A program made the translations under genes and the position numbers. Below, in pieces: positions 26,221 to 37,090 of a DNA stretch of 64,000 nt (position 1 is its first letter; each line of letters opens with the position of its first letter). This DNA is from Massilia sp. 9096 (GTDB taxonomy: Bacteria > Pseudomonadota > Gammaproteobacteria > Burkholderiales > Burkholderiaceae_D), in contig NZ_JQNN01000001.1 of NCBI RefSeq assembly GCF_000745265.1, positions 1,612,001 through 1,676,000 on the forward strand. The letters are read 5' to 3'. The notes under the pieces are model-generated. The model ran no database searches, was not told the DNA's origin, and saw nothing but the letters and a program-made list of their open reading frames with translations.

Positions 26221-26922
26221 ATGAAACACCGCCTGTTCCTGTTCGACCTCGACGACACCCTGCTCGACTTCAAGGCGTCCGAAGCCCTTTCCTTCGCGCG
26301 CACGCTGGCCGCGCTCGGGGTGCGCGACGGCGTCGACGATCTGTTCGCACGCTACCAGCCGATCAACCTGGCGCTGTGGCGCGCGCTCGAAGCCGGGACG
26401 GTGAGCAAGGACGCGCTCAAGGTCGAGCGCTTCCGCCGCACCTTCGAGGAAGCCGGCCTGGACCTCGACCCGGTGCGCGCCAGCAGCCTGTACCTGGATG
26501 CGCTGGCCGACAGCGTGGTGCTGGTCGACGGCGCGCCGGCGCTGGTCGAGACGCTGGCCGGCATCGGCGAGGTCGGCATCATCACCAACGGCATCGAGGC
26601 GATCCAGCACCGGCGCATCGCCAGCGCCGGCCTGGACGCGCACGTGAGTTTCGTGGCGACCTCGGAAGCCTGCGGCCACGCCAAGCCGGACCGCCGCTTC
26701 TTCGACTACACGGTGGCGATGGCGCGCGCGTTCAGCCACCAGGAAACCGTCATTGTCGGCGACCGCCTGGACGCCGACATCCTCGGCGCCAACCGCTTCG
26801 GCATCGACAGCGTCTGGTTCAATCCGGGCCAGCTGGCCAACGACTCGCAGGCGCTGCCCGACCATGAAGTCGACCACCTCGACCAGGTCGTGCCGACGCT
26901 GCGCGCCGCGGCAAAGAGCTGA
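26221..26922 (+). CDS. HAD-superfamily hydrolase, YjjG-like 5'-nucleotidase
   Basis: A 233-residue HAD phosphatase. Motif I is FLFDLDDTLLDFKASE (nucleophile and acid Asp), motif II the Thr/Asn in IITNGIEAIQ, motif III the Lys in GHAKPDRRFFDYTV and motif IV VGDRLDADILGANRFGI. The sequence order and spacing fit the YjjG nucleotidase subfamily, which dephosphorylates pyrimidine nucleotides, including damaged ones. I use the ATG at 26221; the TGC-TATGAT upstream (26172-26180) is a likely extended -10. Its TGA abuts the TGA of the convergent ABC ATPase gene in the sequence TGATCA. Confidence 0.85.
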   Translation: MKHRLFLFDLDDTLLDFKASEALSFARTLAALGVRDGVDDLFARYQPINLALWRALEAGTVSKDALKVERFRRTFEEAGLDLDPVRASSLYLDALADSVVLVDGAPALVETLAGIGEVGIITNGIEAIQHRRIASAGLDAHVSFVATSEACGHAKPDRRFFDYTVAMARAFSHQETVIVGDRLDADILGANRFGIDSVWFNPGQLANDSQALPDHEVDHLDQVVPTLRAAAKS

Positions 26923-28128
<1,206 letters not shown>

Positions 28129-28150
28129 TCTCTCTCCTATTCTTGTTCGC

Positions 28151-28996
28151 TTAACCCTTCAGACCGCTCGCGGCGAGGAAGCCTTGGGTGACTTTTCTCT
28201 GGAACAGCGCGTATGCCAGGGCGACCGGGAACGCGCCCAGCAGCGCCGCCGCCATCAGCTGGGCGTAGCGCACGCCGAAGGCGTCGTAGGTCTGGGTCAG
28301 GCCGAGCGGGATCGTCATCATCTCGTTGGACGTGACGATGATGAACGGCCACAGGAAGTTGTTCCAGGCCGCGATGAAGGTCACGATCGCCATCGCCCAG
28401 ACGATGTTGCCGGAAATCGGCAGGTAGACGCTCCACAGCACGCGCAGCGGGCCGGCGCCGTCCATCACCGCGGCTTCGCGAAAGTCGGCCGGGATCTCGT
28501 CGAAGAACCCCTTGAACACGTAGATGACGACCGGCGAGACCACCTGCGGCAGCACGATGCCGGCATAGGTGTTGATCAGGCCGAGCTGGTTCATGGTGCG
28601 AAACAGCGGCACCAGCAGCGCCTCGAACGGCAGCAGGAAGGCCAGCATGGCGACGCCGAACAGCAGGTTGCGGCCGCGGAAACGCAGCTGCGAAAACGCG
28701 TAGGCCGCGCCCAAGCTGATCGCCATCGTCACGACCGTCACCCCGAGCGCCACGACGAAGCTGTTCAACAGCCAGCGCAGCACATTGCCGGCGCCGAGCG
28801 TCTTGGCGTAGGCGTCCAGGGTCCAGGTCTGGGGCAGCCAGTGGAATTCGTTCGAGACGGTCTCCAGTTCCGGTCGCAGCGAGGTCGACAGCGCCCACAG
28901 CAACGGAAAGGCCCACAGCAGCGCCAGCGCCACGGCGGCCACCGTACCGACCACGCTCCAGCCGATATGGCGTCGCGCATTTATCTTCGAGCTCAT
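28151..28996 (-). CDS. carbohydrate ABC transporter permease, MalG type
   Basis: A 281-residue inner-membrane protein with six hydrophobic segments. The EAA loop that docks the ATPase reads [21 protein letters not shown]. It belongs to the CUT1 (MalG-like) permeases. GGAGGGACGC precedes the ATG at 28996. Start and the stop of the upstream permease overlap (ATGA, 28993-28996). It forms the importer with the neighbouring permease, binding protein and ATPase. Confidence 0.93.
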   Translation of the reverse strand: MSSKINARRHIGWSVVGTVAAVALALLWAFPLLWALSTSLRPELETVSNEFHWLPQTWTLDAYAKTLGAGNVLRWLLNSFVVALGVTVVTMAISLGAAYAFSQLRFRGRNLLFGVAMLAFLLPFEALLVPLFRTMNQLGLINTYAGIVLPQVVSPVVIYVFKGFFDEIPADFREAAVMDGAGPLRVLWSVYLPISGNIVWAMAIVTFIAAWNNFLWPFIIVTSNEMMTIPLGLTQTYDAFGVRYAQLMAAALLGAFPVALAYALFQRKVTQGFLAASGLKG

Positions 28997-29913
28997 GCGT
29001 CCCTCCGCGCCATCCATTTGACGACAAGCGCCTGCAGCAGCGACAGCAGCAGCACGATCGCGACGAAGGCCATCGCGATCGCGGCCGCGTAGCCGGCGTC
29101 GCTCTGGGTAAACGCGGTCTCGTACATGTAGTGCAGCGTGACGCGCGTGGTGTTGAACGGCCCGCCGCTGGTCAGGATGTAGGTCTGGCCGAACACCTTC
29201 AGCGACGCGATCAGCTGCAGGATGAAGGCGGTGGTCGCGACGGGACGCAGCGCCGGCCAGGTGATCGCCCGGAACAGCGTGAAGCCGCGCGCCCCGTCCA
29301 GCGCGGCCGCCTCGTACAGGTCTTGCGGAATGTTGCGCAGGCCCGCCAGGAACAGCAGCAGGTTGAAGCCGACCGTCCACCAGACCGTGCCGATCGCCAC
29401 CGCCGGCAGCGCCCAGGTCGGGTCGGCCAGCCAGGGCCGCTGCCCGCCGACCAGGTGGTTGACCACGCCGGACGAAGGCTGCAGCATCCAGTCGGCGATC
29501 AACGTCATCACCGAGATCGGCAGCACGAAGGGCAGGAAGAACACGCCCTGCAGCCAGGCCTGGGCGCGGACGAAGTGGTTGACCAGCATGGCCATGATGA
29601 GGCCGAGCGCGGTCAGCGGGATCACCGTCATCAGCGCGAACATGAAGGTGTTGGCCACCGAATCCCAGAACGACGGGTCGTTCAGCAGCAGGTGGTAGTT
29701 GTCCAGGCCGACGAAGGCGTTGGTGCGGGTCAGGCTGCTGTCGGTCAGGCTCAGGTACAGCGTCTCGAAGGCCGGCACCGCGAAGAACAGCACGAAGGCG
29801 ATCAGGAATGGCGCCAGCAGCATCAGCGCCGGCAAGCCCTCGCGCGTGCTCGAGGGCGCCGCCGTGCGCGCGGGCGCGGGCGCGGGTGGATTCATGGTCA
29901 GGTCATTGGGCAT
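28993..29913 (-). CDS. carbohydrate ABC transporter permease, MalF type
   Basis: A 306-residue permease with a Pro/Ala-rich cytoplasmic N-terminus (about 25 residues) and six hydrophobic segments. The EAA loop is EAAALDGARGFTLFRAITWPAL, followed by the typical ILTSGGPFNTTRVTLHYMYETAF of MalF/UgpA-like proteins. It sits 15 bp after the binding-protein gene and overlaps the next permease by four bases. The GGAG just upstream supports ATG 29913; ATG 29895 is an alternative. Confidence 0.93.
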   Translation of the reverse strand: MPNDLTMNPPAPAPARTAAPSSTREGLPALMLLAPFLIAFVLFFAVPAFETLYLSLTDSSLTRTNAFVGLDNYHLLLNDPSFWDSVANTFMFALMTVIPLTALGLIMAMLVNHFVRAQAWLQGVFFLPFVLPISVMTLIADWMLQPSSGVVNHLVGGQRPWLADPTWALPAVAIGTVWWTVGFNLLLFLAGLRNIPQDLYEAAALDGARGFTLFRAITWPALRPVATTAFILQLIASLKVFGQTYILTSGGPFNTTRVTLHYMYETAFTQSDAGYAAAIAMAFVAIVLLLSLLQALVVKWMARRDA

Positions 29914-29928
29914 CCAGGTCTCCGGTGG

Positions 29929-31230
29929 CTAGTAGCGCGGCGGCGGCTTGCGGATCAGGCGCCGGCTTTCGCTCTCGAAGCGCGCCACCGCCTGGGCCGG
30001 GGTCATGTAGCCGTACAGCGCGGCCGGCAGGAATTTCGAGGCGATCGCTTCGAGCGGACCGGCCGCACCCATGTACCAGCCGTCCGGGTCGTAGACGACG
30101 TTGTTGGCGACGGCGGCGTACTGGGCATTGGGCTGCAGCGCCAGGAATTGCGGCGATTCGGCCACCGGACGGTAGGCCGGGATGTGGCCACCCTCGGCCC
30201 AGCCGAGCGAATGGCGGCTGACGTACGCCACGAAGCGCAGGATCGCCCTCACCTTCTCGGGCGGCATCGGGTGCTCGTTGTTGGCGGGAATGGCGAAGCT
30301 GTGCGAATCGGCCCAGGTGCTGGCGTTGGCATACATCTGCGGCAGCGGCACGATGCCGTATTCGAAGCCGAGCGTGCCGGCTTTCGAGGCGCGCACCAGT
30401 TCCGGCACTTCCCACACGCCGTTGAGCATGAAGACGGCATTGCCGCCCATGAACTGGCTGGTCGAGGCCGGGTAGTCGAGGCCGACCTGGGCATAGCCCC
30501 GGCGGAACCAGTCGCCGATGCGCTCGAGCGTGGCGACGCCGGCCGGGCCGTAGGTGAACCGGCCGTTGCGGATGATGGTCAGGTTCTGCTGGGCCAGCAT
30601 GGCCAGCCACAGGCGCCAGATCGCGTACGAGCTCTGGCTGCTCTCCATGGTCAGGCCGTGCTGGCCGGTGCGTTCGGTGGCGGCGCGGAAGGCGTCGGTC
30701 AGCGCCGCCACGCCCTCGATCGGCTTGAGCTTGCCGTCCGGGCCGAGCAGGCCGGCGCGTCCCGCCAGCGTCTTGTTGTAGTACAGGACCAGCGGGTGCA
30801 CGTCGAGCGGCACGGCGTAGTTCACGCCCCCGTAGCGCGACTTGGCCCACTGGCGCGGCAGGTAATCCTCGCCGCGTAGCCCGACCTGCGCCAGCTCGGC
30901 CGGTTGAATGGGCCGCAGCACGCCGCCGCCGGCCAGGTTCGGCAGGCGCGACAAGTGGACGGTGGCCAGGTCCGGCCCGGCGCCGACCACGGAGGCCGTG
31001 ATCAGCTTGGTGTAAAACGGCTCGCCCCACTTGAGCGTCGTGCTCACCACCCGCACCTCGCGCTGGCTGGCGTTGAAGTCGTCGACCAGCGCGCGCATGC
31101 GCGCACCGTCGCCGCCCGAAAGCAGCGTCCACATCCTGACTTCGACCTGCGCCCCGGCCGGCGCCGCCCAGGTGGTCCCGAGCGCCGCCAGCAGCGCGAC
31201 GGCGGCGGCGAGGAATCCTCGTCGCGCCAT
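29929..31230 (-). CDS. sugar ABC transporter substrate-binding protein
   Basis: A 433-residue periplasmic protein with a signal peptide (MARRGFLAAAVALLAALGTTWAAPAGAQ). The mature part starts VEVRMWTLLSGGDGARMRALVDDFNAS and belongs to the family-1 extracellular sugar-binding proteins; YAVPLDVHPLVLYYNKTL and FMGGNAVFMLNGVWEVPEL are typical positions of the sugar cleft. AGGAGACAGG precedes the ATG. It lies 51 bp after the GH2 gene in the same operon, so its ligand is probably a pentose- or galactose-containing oligosaccharide, but this is an inference from neighbours only. Confidence 0.92.
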   Translation of the reverse strand: MARRGFLAAAVALLAALGTTWAAPAGAQVEVRMWTLLSGGDGARMRALVDDFNASQREVRVVSTTLKWGEPFYTKLITASVVGAGPDLATVHLSRLPNLAGGGVLRPIQPAELAQVGLRGEDYLPRQWAKSRYGGVNYAVPLDVHPLVLYYNKTLAGRAGLLGPDGKLKPIEGVAALTDAFRAATERTGQHGLTMESSQSSYAIWRLWLAMLAQQNLTIIRNGRFTYGPAGVATLERIGDWFRRGYAQVGLDYPASTSQFMGGNAVFMLNGVWEVPELVRASKAGTLGFEYGIVPLPQMYANASTWADSHSFAIPANNEHPMPPEKVRAILRFVAYVSRHSLGWAEGGHIPAYRPVAESPQFLALQPNAQYAAVANNVVYDPDGWYMGAAGPLEAIASKFLPAALYGYMTPAQAVARFESESRRLIRKPPPRY

Positions 31231-31281
31231 CCTGTCTCCTGACTTTATGTCTTTATAGTTTGTCGGCGCCGCCCCGCACGG

Positions 31282-33273
31282 CTAGGCCGTCGCCGCGGCC
31301 GGATCGTCCGGTTCGGGATCCTGGCCCGGCTGCGGCGGGTGGCGCTCGTTCGGATAGGGTAACACTTCCGCCGTTTCGCCGACGCGCGTCCATTCTATCG
31401 GGAAATCCGGGCCGCGCCGCGCGCGCCAGCGGGCCTCGTGCCCGAGCGGGTCGAGGTTCCAGTCCCAGCGCAAGGCGTCGGGTCCGCGCGTGGCGATCGC
31501 GATCGCCTCGACCGGCGCCTTGGGCACGCGGTTCTCGTCGAGCAGGCCGTTCTTTTCCAGGAAGGTGTCGGTCAGCTGCGTGTAGCAAAAGCCCGACAGC
31601 GGCCGGCAGCGGTGCACCGCGGACATCAGCACCTGGTAGCGCGCCAGCAGCTCGCGCCCGTCCTTGGCGACCGAATAGCCCCAGCCGGCCGGCGGCTTCT
31701 CGAATCCGTTGGCGTCCGCCCCTGCGCTGGGAATGCAGGCGATGCCGCCGAACTCGGACAGGAACAGCGGTTTGCCGCGCCCGTCGAAGCCGTCGATCAC
31801 GATGCGGCGCCGGTCCGGCTGCACGTGCTCGAGCGTGTACGCCATCGCCTCGCGGCTGCCGTAGCGCTCGATCAGCACGGCCGGGTCGGCCGCGTAGTCG
31901 TGCACGCTCACCACGTCGCCGCACGGCATCTCCCAGCCGTCGTTGCCGATCACCGGCCGGGTGCCGTCCAGCGCGCGCGTCAGGTGGTACAAGGCTTTCA
32001 CGAAGTCGACCTGGCGCCGGTCGTTGCCCAGTTCCGGCACGCCCCACGATTCGTTGGTCGGCACCCAGGCCACGACGCAGGGATGCGAGATGTCGCGCTC
32101 GACCAGTTCCTTCCACTCTTCCATCACGCCGTGCACGGTGGCGCTGGAAAAGCCGTAGGCCGAGGGCATCTCGCCCCACACGCACAGGCCCAGCACGTCG
32201 CACCAGTAGAGCCAGCGCGGGTCTTCGGACTTCTGGTGCTTGCGCGCGCCGTTGAAGCCGAGCCTCTTGATCAGCAGCACGTCCTGGCGCAACTGGTCGC
32301 TGGACGCCACCATCAGGCTGTCCGGCCAGTAGCCCTGGTCGAGCACCATGCGCAGGTAATATGGACGGCTGTTGAGCGTGAAGCGGTCGCCGTCGATGCC
32401 GACGGTGCGCAGCGCGGTGTAGCTCTGCACCGCGTCGAGCAGGTTGCCCTCGGCATCGCGGATTTCGACTTCGCACTCGATCAGCTGCGGGCTCTCGGGG
32501 CTCCACAGCCACTGGCTGCGCGCATCGTCGATGCCGGGATCGGGCAGCTGGAAGATGCGCTGCAGGCGCGTTCCGGTCAGCAGGCAGCGGTCGGCCACCA
32601 GCAGGCGTGCGCCCATGCGCAGCGTGACGTTGGCGATGCCGCCCTCGGGCACGTGGGCGATGTCGGCGTCCAGGCCGATCTGCCAGGCGGCGACGTCGGC
32701 GCGCCAGCGCAGCTGCCGCACGTGGCTGCGCGCGACCTTCTCGATCCAGACGGTGCGCCAGATGCCGCTGGTGCGCGGGTACCAGATCTTGTGCGGCTCG
32801 GGCTCCCAGTCCATCTTCCCGCGCGGCTTGTGCATGTCGAGCGGATCATCCTCGGCCTGGACCACGATCACCAGGCTCGAACCGTCCAGGTAGCGCGTGA
32901 CGTCGATGCTGAAGGGGCTGTGGCCGCCGCGGTGCTCGAAGGCGTAGTGGCCGTTGATCCAGACCCGCGCGCGGTAGTTGACGGCGCCGAAGTGCAGCAT
33001 CAGGCGCTCGTCGCGCCCCGGGTTCATCGCCGGGTCGAGCTGCACCAGGCGGCGGTACCAGACGCGCCGGCGGTAGCCGGTGTCGTGCAGGCCGCTGGCG
33101 CGCGCCTCGGGCGGGTACGGCACGATGATGGTGCGATCGAACGTCACCTCGAACGGGTCGACGTGCTGCGCCGCGTCGTCCAGCATCGCTTGCCAGGGGC
33201 CGTCCAGGCTGCGCCAGGCGGCGCGCCGTAATTGAGGGCGGGGATATTCCACGTTCACGCTCCTAGGTTCCAT
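31282..33273 (-). CDS. glycoside hydrolase family 2 protein (beta-galactosidase/glucuronidase-like)
   Basis: A 663-residue retaining hydrolase without signal peptide. An N-terminal sugar-binding jelly-roll (about residues 15-175, with WYRRLVQLD, HFGAVNYRARVWINGHYAFEHRGG) is followed by an immunoglobulin-like domain and a TIM barrel. The barrel contains DVLGLCVWGEMPSAYG, the acid/base Glu in WVPTNESWGVPEL and the nucleophile Glu in PLFLSEFGGIACIP. The start is the ATG at 33273, preceded by GGAGACC and only 10 bp after the GH43 stop; a frame open further upstream lies inside that gene. GH2 specificity (galactose, arabinopyranose, glucuronate) cannot be fixed by eye. Confidence 0.88.
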   Translation of the reverse strand: MEPRSVNVEYPRPQLRRAAWRSLDGPWQAMLDDAAQHVDPFEVTFDRTIIVPYPPEARASGLHDTGYRRRVWYRRLVQLDPAMNPGRDERLMLHFGAVNYRARVWINGHYAFEHRGGHSPFSIDVTRYLDGSSLVIVVQAEDDPLDMHKPRGKMDWEPEPHKIWYPRTSGIWRTVWIEKVARSHVRQLRWRADVAAWQIGLDADIAHVPEGGIANVTLRMGARLLVADRCLLTGTRLQRIFQLPDPGIDDARSQWLWSPESPQLIECEVEIRDAEGNLLDAVQSYTALRTVGIDGDRFTLNSRPYYLRMVLDQGYWPDSLMVASSDQLRQDVLLIKRLGFNGARKHQKSEDPRWLYWCDVLGLCVWGEMPSAYGFSSATVHGVMEEWKELVERDISHPCVVAWVPTNESWGVPELGNDRRQVDFVKALYHLTRALDGTRPVIGNDGWEMPCGDVVSVHDYAADPAVLIERYGSREAMAYTLEHVQPDRRRIVIDGFDGRGKPLFLSEFGGIACIPSAGADANGFEKPPAGWGYSVAKDGRELLARYQVLMSAVHRCRPLSGFCYTQLTDTFLEKNGLLDENRVPKAPVEAIAIATRGPDALRWDWNLDPLGHEARWRARRGPDFPIEWTRVGETAEVLPYPNERHPPQPGQDPEPDDPAAATA

Positions 33274-33283
33274 AAGGTCTCCG

Positions 33284-35143
33284 TCAGCGCGACAGGCTCT
33301 GCACGCTGACCCGCACGAAGGTGGCGCGGTGTCCCGCGCCGCCCATCGCGACCAGGCCGAGACGCGCTTGCCGGCCGAGGCGGTGCGTCCAGGTGCCGCC
33401 GCCGACCCAGGTGCGTCCATCCTGGCTCGAATAAGCGGTATAACGCTCATCCCCCCCGGTCCGGTGCACATCCAGGCGCAACCATGTGGTTTTTCCGGGC
33501 GTGCCGACCACGGTATTGCCGTAGCGCGGGTAGCCGGGGTCGACCGGGGCCAATTCTTTCGCGAACTCGACCTGGCGCAGGCCGTTCTTGGCCACCTCGA
33601 TCAATTTGACATAGTTATCGTCGTCGCGCATCACCACGAACCCCGCTTGAACCGGTTTGTTGCAGCAGCCGAGCGGCGCGTCCAGCTCCACTTCCGCCTC
33701 GATGCGTACATCGCCGGCCGGCAGCGCGGTCTGGAGCACGCTGGCGTCGTTGCGGTCGACGTACAGGTCGCCGTCTTCGGTCGGCAGCGACAAGCCGGCG
33801 CCGCCCAGTTCGAAGCCGCCCTTGGCGCGCGGGCGCAGCCAGCTCCAGCGCGGGTCCAGGGCCGGGCCGTGGAAATCGTCGCTCCATGCCGGGGCCGGGC
33901 GCCAGGCCAGCACCTCGAGCGCGCGCGGGTGCGCCGCGTGGGCGCCGGCCTGGGTCAACGGCGCGTCCAGGTCGGTGTCGCTGGGGGCGCCGGCGGCGAC
34001 CGGCCAGCCGTCGACCCAGTCGATCCGGTCGAGCATCGCCAGGCGCCGCGTCAGCTTGTCGGGCGCGCTGAAGAAAGGCTCATTGGTGTCGACCGCGTGG
34101 AAGATCGTCCACCACTGGCCGGCGCCGTCCTGGAACACCGTGTTGTGGCCGGCGCCGACCCAGCGGTTGCCGTTTTGCAGCAGCACCGGGGTGCCGCCGG
34201 CGCGGCCGTTGCCCATGTCGTTGCCTTCGCGGTCCAGGAAAGGCCCCAGCGGCGAGCGCGAACGGCCGACGTAGACCGCGTAACCGGTCAGCGGCCCGTT
34301 GCAGCAGTCGGTGGCGGAGGCGAACAGGTACCACCAATCGTCGTGCTTGATCACCTCGGCGCCTTCGTAGCGGCCGTTGGCGCCGACCCGGCGCGCCCCG
34401 CTCCCGGCCTTGAAGCCGTCGCCGCTCAGGGGCTGCACCCAGATGCCGCCGCCGTAACTGCCGTAGTACAGATACTTCTGGCTGCCGTCGACGATCACCT
34501 TGGGGTCGAAGGTCCAGTGGAAATCGCAGCCCGGGCCGGCCTGGCGCGGACCGAGCACCGGCTGCGCCTGGGCGGTCCAGGGGCCGGCCGGGTTGTCGGC
34601 GGTGGCCACGCCGATCGCGCTGTCGTGCTCGCAGCCCTTGACCGGGCTGTGTTCGTCGGCCACGTCAACCACAGTGAAGTAGAGGTAATAGCGCCCGTTC
34701 AGGTATTCCGGCTCGGGCGCCCACAGGCCCGAAGTCGGCGCCGCCAGCCCGGCCGGACGGTCGGTGAAGGCATCGGCGACGAAGTTCCAGTGCACCAGGT
34801 CGGTCGAGCGGTAGATCGGGATCATGCGGAAGTGCCAGCCGCCGTCCTTGCCGTGTTCGCGTTTGCTGACCGGGTCGCTGGTGCAGTACAGGTACCAGGT
34901 CGGCACCTTGGCGCGCGGGTCGCGCAGCACCGCCGGGTCGGCGCAGTTCTGGGCCAGTTCGCCGTCGGCCAGGCGCAGCGGCAACGGGTTGTGGTAGGTG
35001 GCGCCGGCAGCGGGCGCCGGCGCGCTCGCGGGCGGATGCGCGGCGGGCGCGCCCGCTTGCGCGCGCGCGAGGCTGGCGAGCGCGCAGGCGCCGAAGGCCA
35101 GCGCCAGCAACGCCGCGGCCGGGGCGGATCGGAACGACGACAT
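33284..35143 (-). CDS. secreted glycoside hydrolase family 43 protein with C-terminal lectin-like domain
   Basis: A 619-residue exported enzyme. Signal peptide residues 1-28 (ends ASLARAQ), then a Pro/Ala linker. The five-bladed propeller (about 48-400) has the general base in NCADPAVLRDP, the central Asp in HWTFDPKVIVDG and the acid Glu in GRYEGAEVIKHDDWW. Residues from about 415 form a concanavalin-like beta-sandwich (WSDDFHGPALDPRWSW), common behind GH43 beta-xylosidases and arabinofuranosidases. It heads the operon GH43-GH2-ABC importer and would release sugar for the importer from polymer side chains. Confidence 0.9.
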   Translation of the reverse strand: MSSFRSAPAAALLALAFGACALASLARAQAGAPAAHPPASAPAPAAGATYHNPLPLRLADGELAQNCADPAVLRDPRAKVPTWYLYCTSDPVSKREHGKDGGWHFRMIPIYRSTDLVHWNFVADAFTDRPAGLAAPTSGLWAPEPEYLNGRYYLYFTVVDVADEHSPVKGCEHDSAIGVATADNPAGPWTAQAQPVLGPRQAGPGCDFHWTFDPKVIVDGSQKYLYYGSYGGGIWVQPLSGDGFKAGSGARRVGANGRYEGAEVIKHDDWWYLFASATDCCNGPLTGYAVYVGRSRSPLGPFLDREGNDMGNGRAGGTPVLLQNGNRWVGAGHNTVFQDGAGQWWTIFHAVDTNEPFFSAPDKLTRRLAMLDRIDWVDGWPVAAGAPSDTDLDAPLTQAGAHAAHPRALEVLAWRPAPAWSDDFHGPALDPRWSWLRPRAKGGFELGGAGLSLPTEDGDLYVDRNDASVLQTALPAGDVRIEAEVELDAPLGCCNKPVQAGFVVMRDDDNYVKLIEVAKNGLRQVEFAKELAPVDPGYPRYGNTVVGTPGKTTWLRLDVHRTGGDERYTAYSSQDGRTWVGGGTWTHRLGRQARLGLVAMGGAGHRATFVRVSVQSLSR

Positions 35144-35316
35144 CGAAGGTCTCCTTTGGTGTTATAAGGCGAGCTTACCGCAAGCGAGCCCGGCTTGCCT
35201 GCACGAATCGCTCGCCGCCTCGCCCAACCCCGGTGGCTTCGAAGGATCGGCCTGCGCCGAAGCCGGCGCTCTGATATCATGGCGATCGTTTTCAAACGCG
35301 CCCGCCAGATCCCTTC

Positions 35317-35868
35317 ATGCCTACCTGCTCTCGCCGCCTTCGGATGACGCACCGCGCTCCAGTTGCCGCCGGCCTGATCGCGGCCGCGCTGGCGGGCGCC
35401 GCGCCTGCGCGCGCCGCCGAGCCGGCGCTGCGCCCGTGGCCGGCGGCCCAGGCCACGCCGCCGCTGGCGCTGGCCGGCCTGGATGGCCAGGACTGGGACC
35501 TGGCGCGCCTGCGCGGCAAGGTCGTGGTGGTCAACTTCTGGGCCAGCTGGTGCGAACCGTGCGTGCACGAACTGCCGGTGCTGGGCGCGCTGGCTGGCGA
35601 GCCGCAATTCAAGGACCGCGTGGCGGTGGTCGGCGTGAACTACAAGGAGCCGCTCGACAGCATCGAACGCTTCACCGCCGCCCATCCGATCCCCTACCCT
35701 GTGCTGCGCGACCGGACCGGCGACACGTTCAAGCGCTGGACGCTGGGCGTGATGCCGACCACCATCCTGGTCGACCGCCAGGGCCGCGCACGCTGGCGCA
35801 GCGCCGGCGAGATCGGCGCCGACGACACGCGCATCAAGCGCGCGATCGCGGCCCTGCTGGCCGAGTAA
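35317..35868 (+). CDS. TlpA-like thioredoxin-fold protein, periplasmic
   Basis: A 183-residue protein with an Arg-containing signal peptide (cleavage near APARA, residue 32) and a thioredoxin fold. The redox site is Cys79-Glu-Pro-Cys82 in NFWASWCEPCVHELPVLGAL, and the cis-Pro is in LGVMPTTILVDRQGRARW. TlpA/ResA-type proteins reduce or oxidise disulfides of exported proteins. TGATATCAT at 35274-35282 just upstream looks like a -10 region. It is followed after 75 bp by a Tat-exported transglutaminase-like protein and MerTP, all on the plus strand. ATG 35344 is an alternative start. Confidence 0.88.
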   Translation: MPTCSRRLRMTHRAPVAAGLIAAALAGAAPARAAEPALRPWPAAQATPPLALAGLDGQDWDLARLRGKVVVVNFWASWCEPCVHELPVLGALAGEPQFKDRVAVVGVNYKEPLDSIERFTAAHPIPYPVLRDRTGDTFKRWTLGVMPTTILVDRQGRARWRSAGEIGADDTRIKRAIAALLAE

Positions 35869-35943
35869 ACGGAGCGTCTCTTGCGCTGCCGCCGCCGTAC
35901 CCCCATATACAACATAGCCAACCAATAACAAAGGACGACCACG

Positions 35944-37077
35944 ATGCACGATTCCAAAGCTCTCCAGCGCCGCACGCTTCTGAAATGCGCCGGCGCCCTG
36001 GCCCTGGCCGGCGCCCTGCCGCGCCTCGCCTTCGCCCAGGCCGCGCAGTCTTCGGACCAGCCGGCCGAGAAGCATTTCGCCCCGCAGCCGGGCGAGTGGA
36101 AGAGCTTTGAAGTCACCACCCGCGTCGACCTGCAGCACGCCAGCGGCCCATCGACGATCTGGGTGCCGCTTCCCGTGATCGACACCGACTGGCAGCGCAC
36201 GCTGTCGAACAACTGGTCGGGCAACGCCGCCAAGATGAGCGTCGGCAGCGATCCGCACTACGGCGCGCAGTTCCTGGTCGCCGAATTCGACGGCAGCGCT
36301 GCGCCGCACCTGGAAGTGGTCTCGCGCGTGCAGACGCGCAACCGCAAGGCCGACTGGAAGAAACCGGTGGGCGGCGCCGAAACACCCGAGGACCTGCGCG
36401 TGTTCCTGCAGCCGACCGACCTGCTGCCGCTCGACGGCCTGGTCAGGAAGACCGCGCTGCAGATCACCTCGGGCGCCAAGACCGACGAAGCAAAAGTCCA
36501 GCGCATCTACGACTGGATCGTGCTGAACACCTTCCGCGAGCCGAAAGTGCGCGGCTGCGGCACCGGCGACATCAAGACCATGCTGGAAACCGGTAACTTC
36601 GGCGGCAAGTGCGCCGACCTGAACGGCCTGTTCGTCGGCCTGTGCCGCGCCTCCGGCGTGCCGGCGCGCGACGTCTACGGCATCCGCATCGCCCCGGACG
36701 AATTCGGCTACAAGGCGCTGAGCGGCAAGCCGGCCGCCCTGCAGGGCGCGCAGCATTGCCGCTCCGAGGTCTACCTGAAGCGCCACGGCTGGGTCGCGAT
36801 GGACCCGGCCGACGTCGCCAAGGTGATGCGCGAAGAAACCGCCAACTGGATCAAGGATCCGGACGCGCCGCTGGTCGCCCCGGTGAAGCAGGCGCTGTTC
36901 GGCGGCTGGGAAGGCAACTGGATGGGCTACAACTTCGCCCACGACGTGCGCCTGCCGGGCTTCACCCAGGGCAAGGTCGGCTTCCTGATGTACCCGCAGG
37001 CCCAGAACAAGAGCGAGGTCTACGACTCGCTCGACCCGGCCAACTTCAAGTACACGATCACCTCGCGTGCCATCTGA
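35944..37077 (+). CDS. transglutaminase-like domain protein with Tat-type signal
   Basis: A 377-residue exported protein. The signal peptide has a twin-arginine motif (QRRTLLKCAGALALAGALPRL). A beta-rich N-terminal part is followed by the transglutaminase-like core: catalytic Cys in FGGKCADLNGLFVGLCRASGVPARDVYG, His in AQHCRSEVYLKRHGW and Asp in VAMDPADVAK. Members of this family often act as periplasmic peptidases or deamidases of unknown target. It lies between the TlpA-like gene and merT; a folded, Tat-exported Cys enzyme next to a thiol oxidoreductase is a sensible pairing. Confidence 0.88.
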   Translation: MHDSKALQRRTLLKCAGALALAGALPRLAFAQAAQSSDQPAEKHFAPQPGEWKSFEVTTRVDLQHASGPSTIWVPLPVIDTDWQRTLSNNWSGNAAKMSVGSDPHYGAQFLVAEFDGSAAPHLEVVSRVQTRNRKADWKKPVGGAETPEDLRVFLQPTDLLPLDGLVRKTALQITSGAKTDEAKVQRIYDWIVLNTFREPKVRGCGTGDIKTMLETGNFGGKCADLNGLFVGLCRASGVPARDVYGIRIAPDEFGYKALSGKPAALQGAQHCRSEVYLKRHGWVAMDPADVAKVMREETANWIKDPDAPLVAPVKQALFGGWEGNWMGYNFAHDVRLPGFTQGKVGFLMYPQAQNKSEVYDSLDPANFKYTITSRAI

Positions 37078-37090
37078 GGCGGCGCCAAGC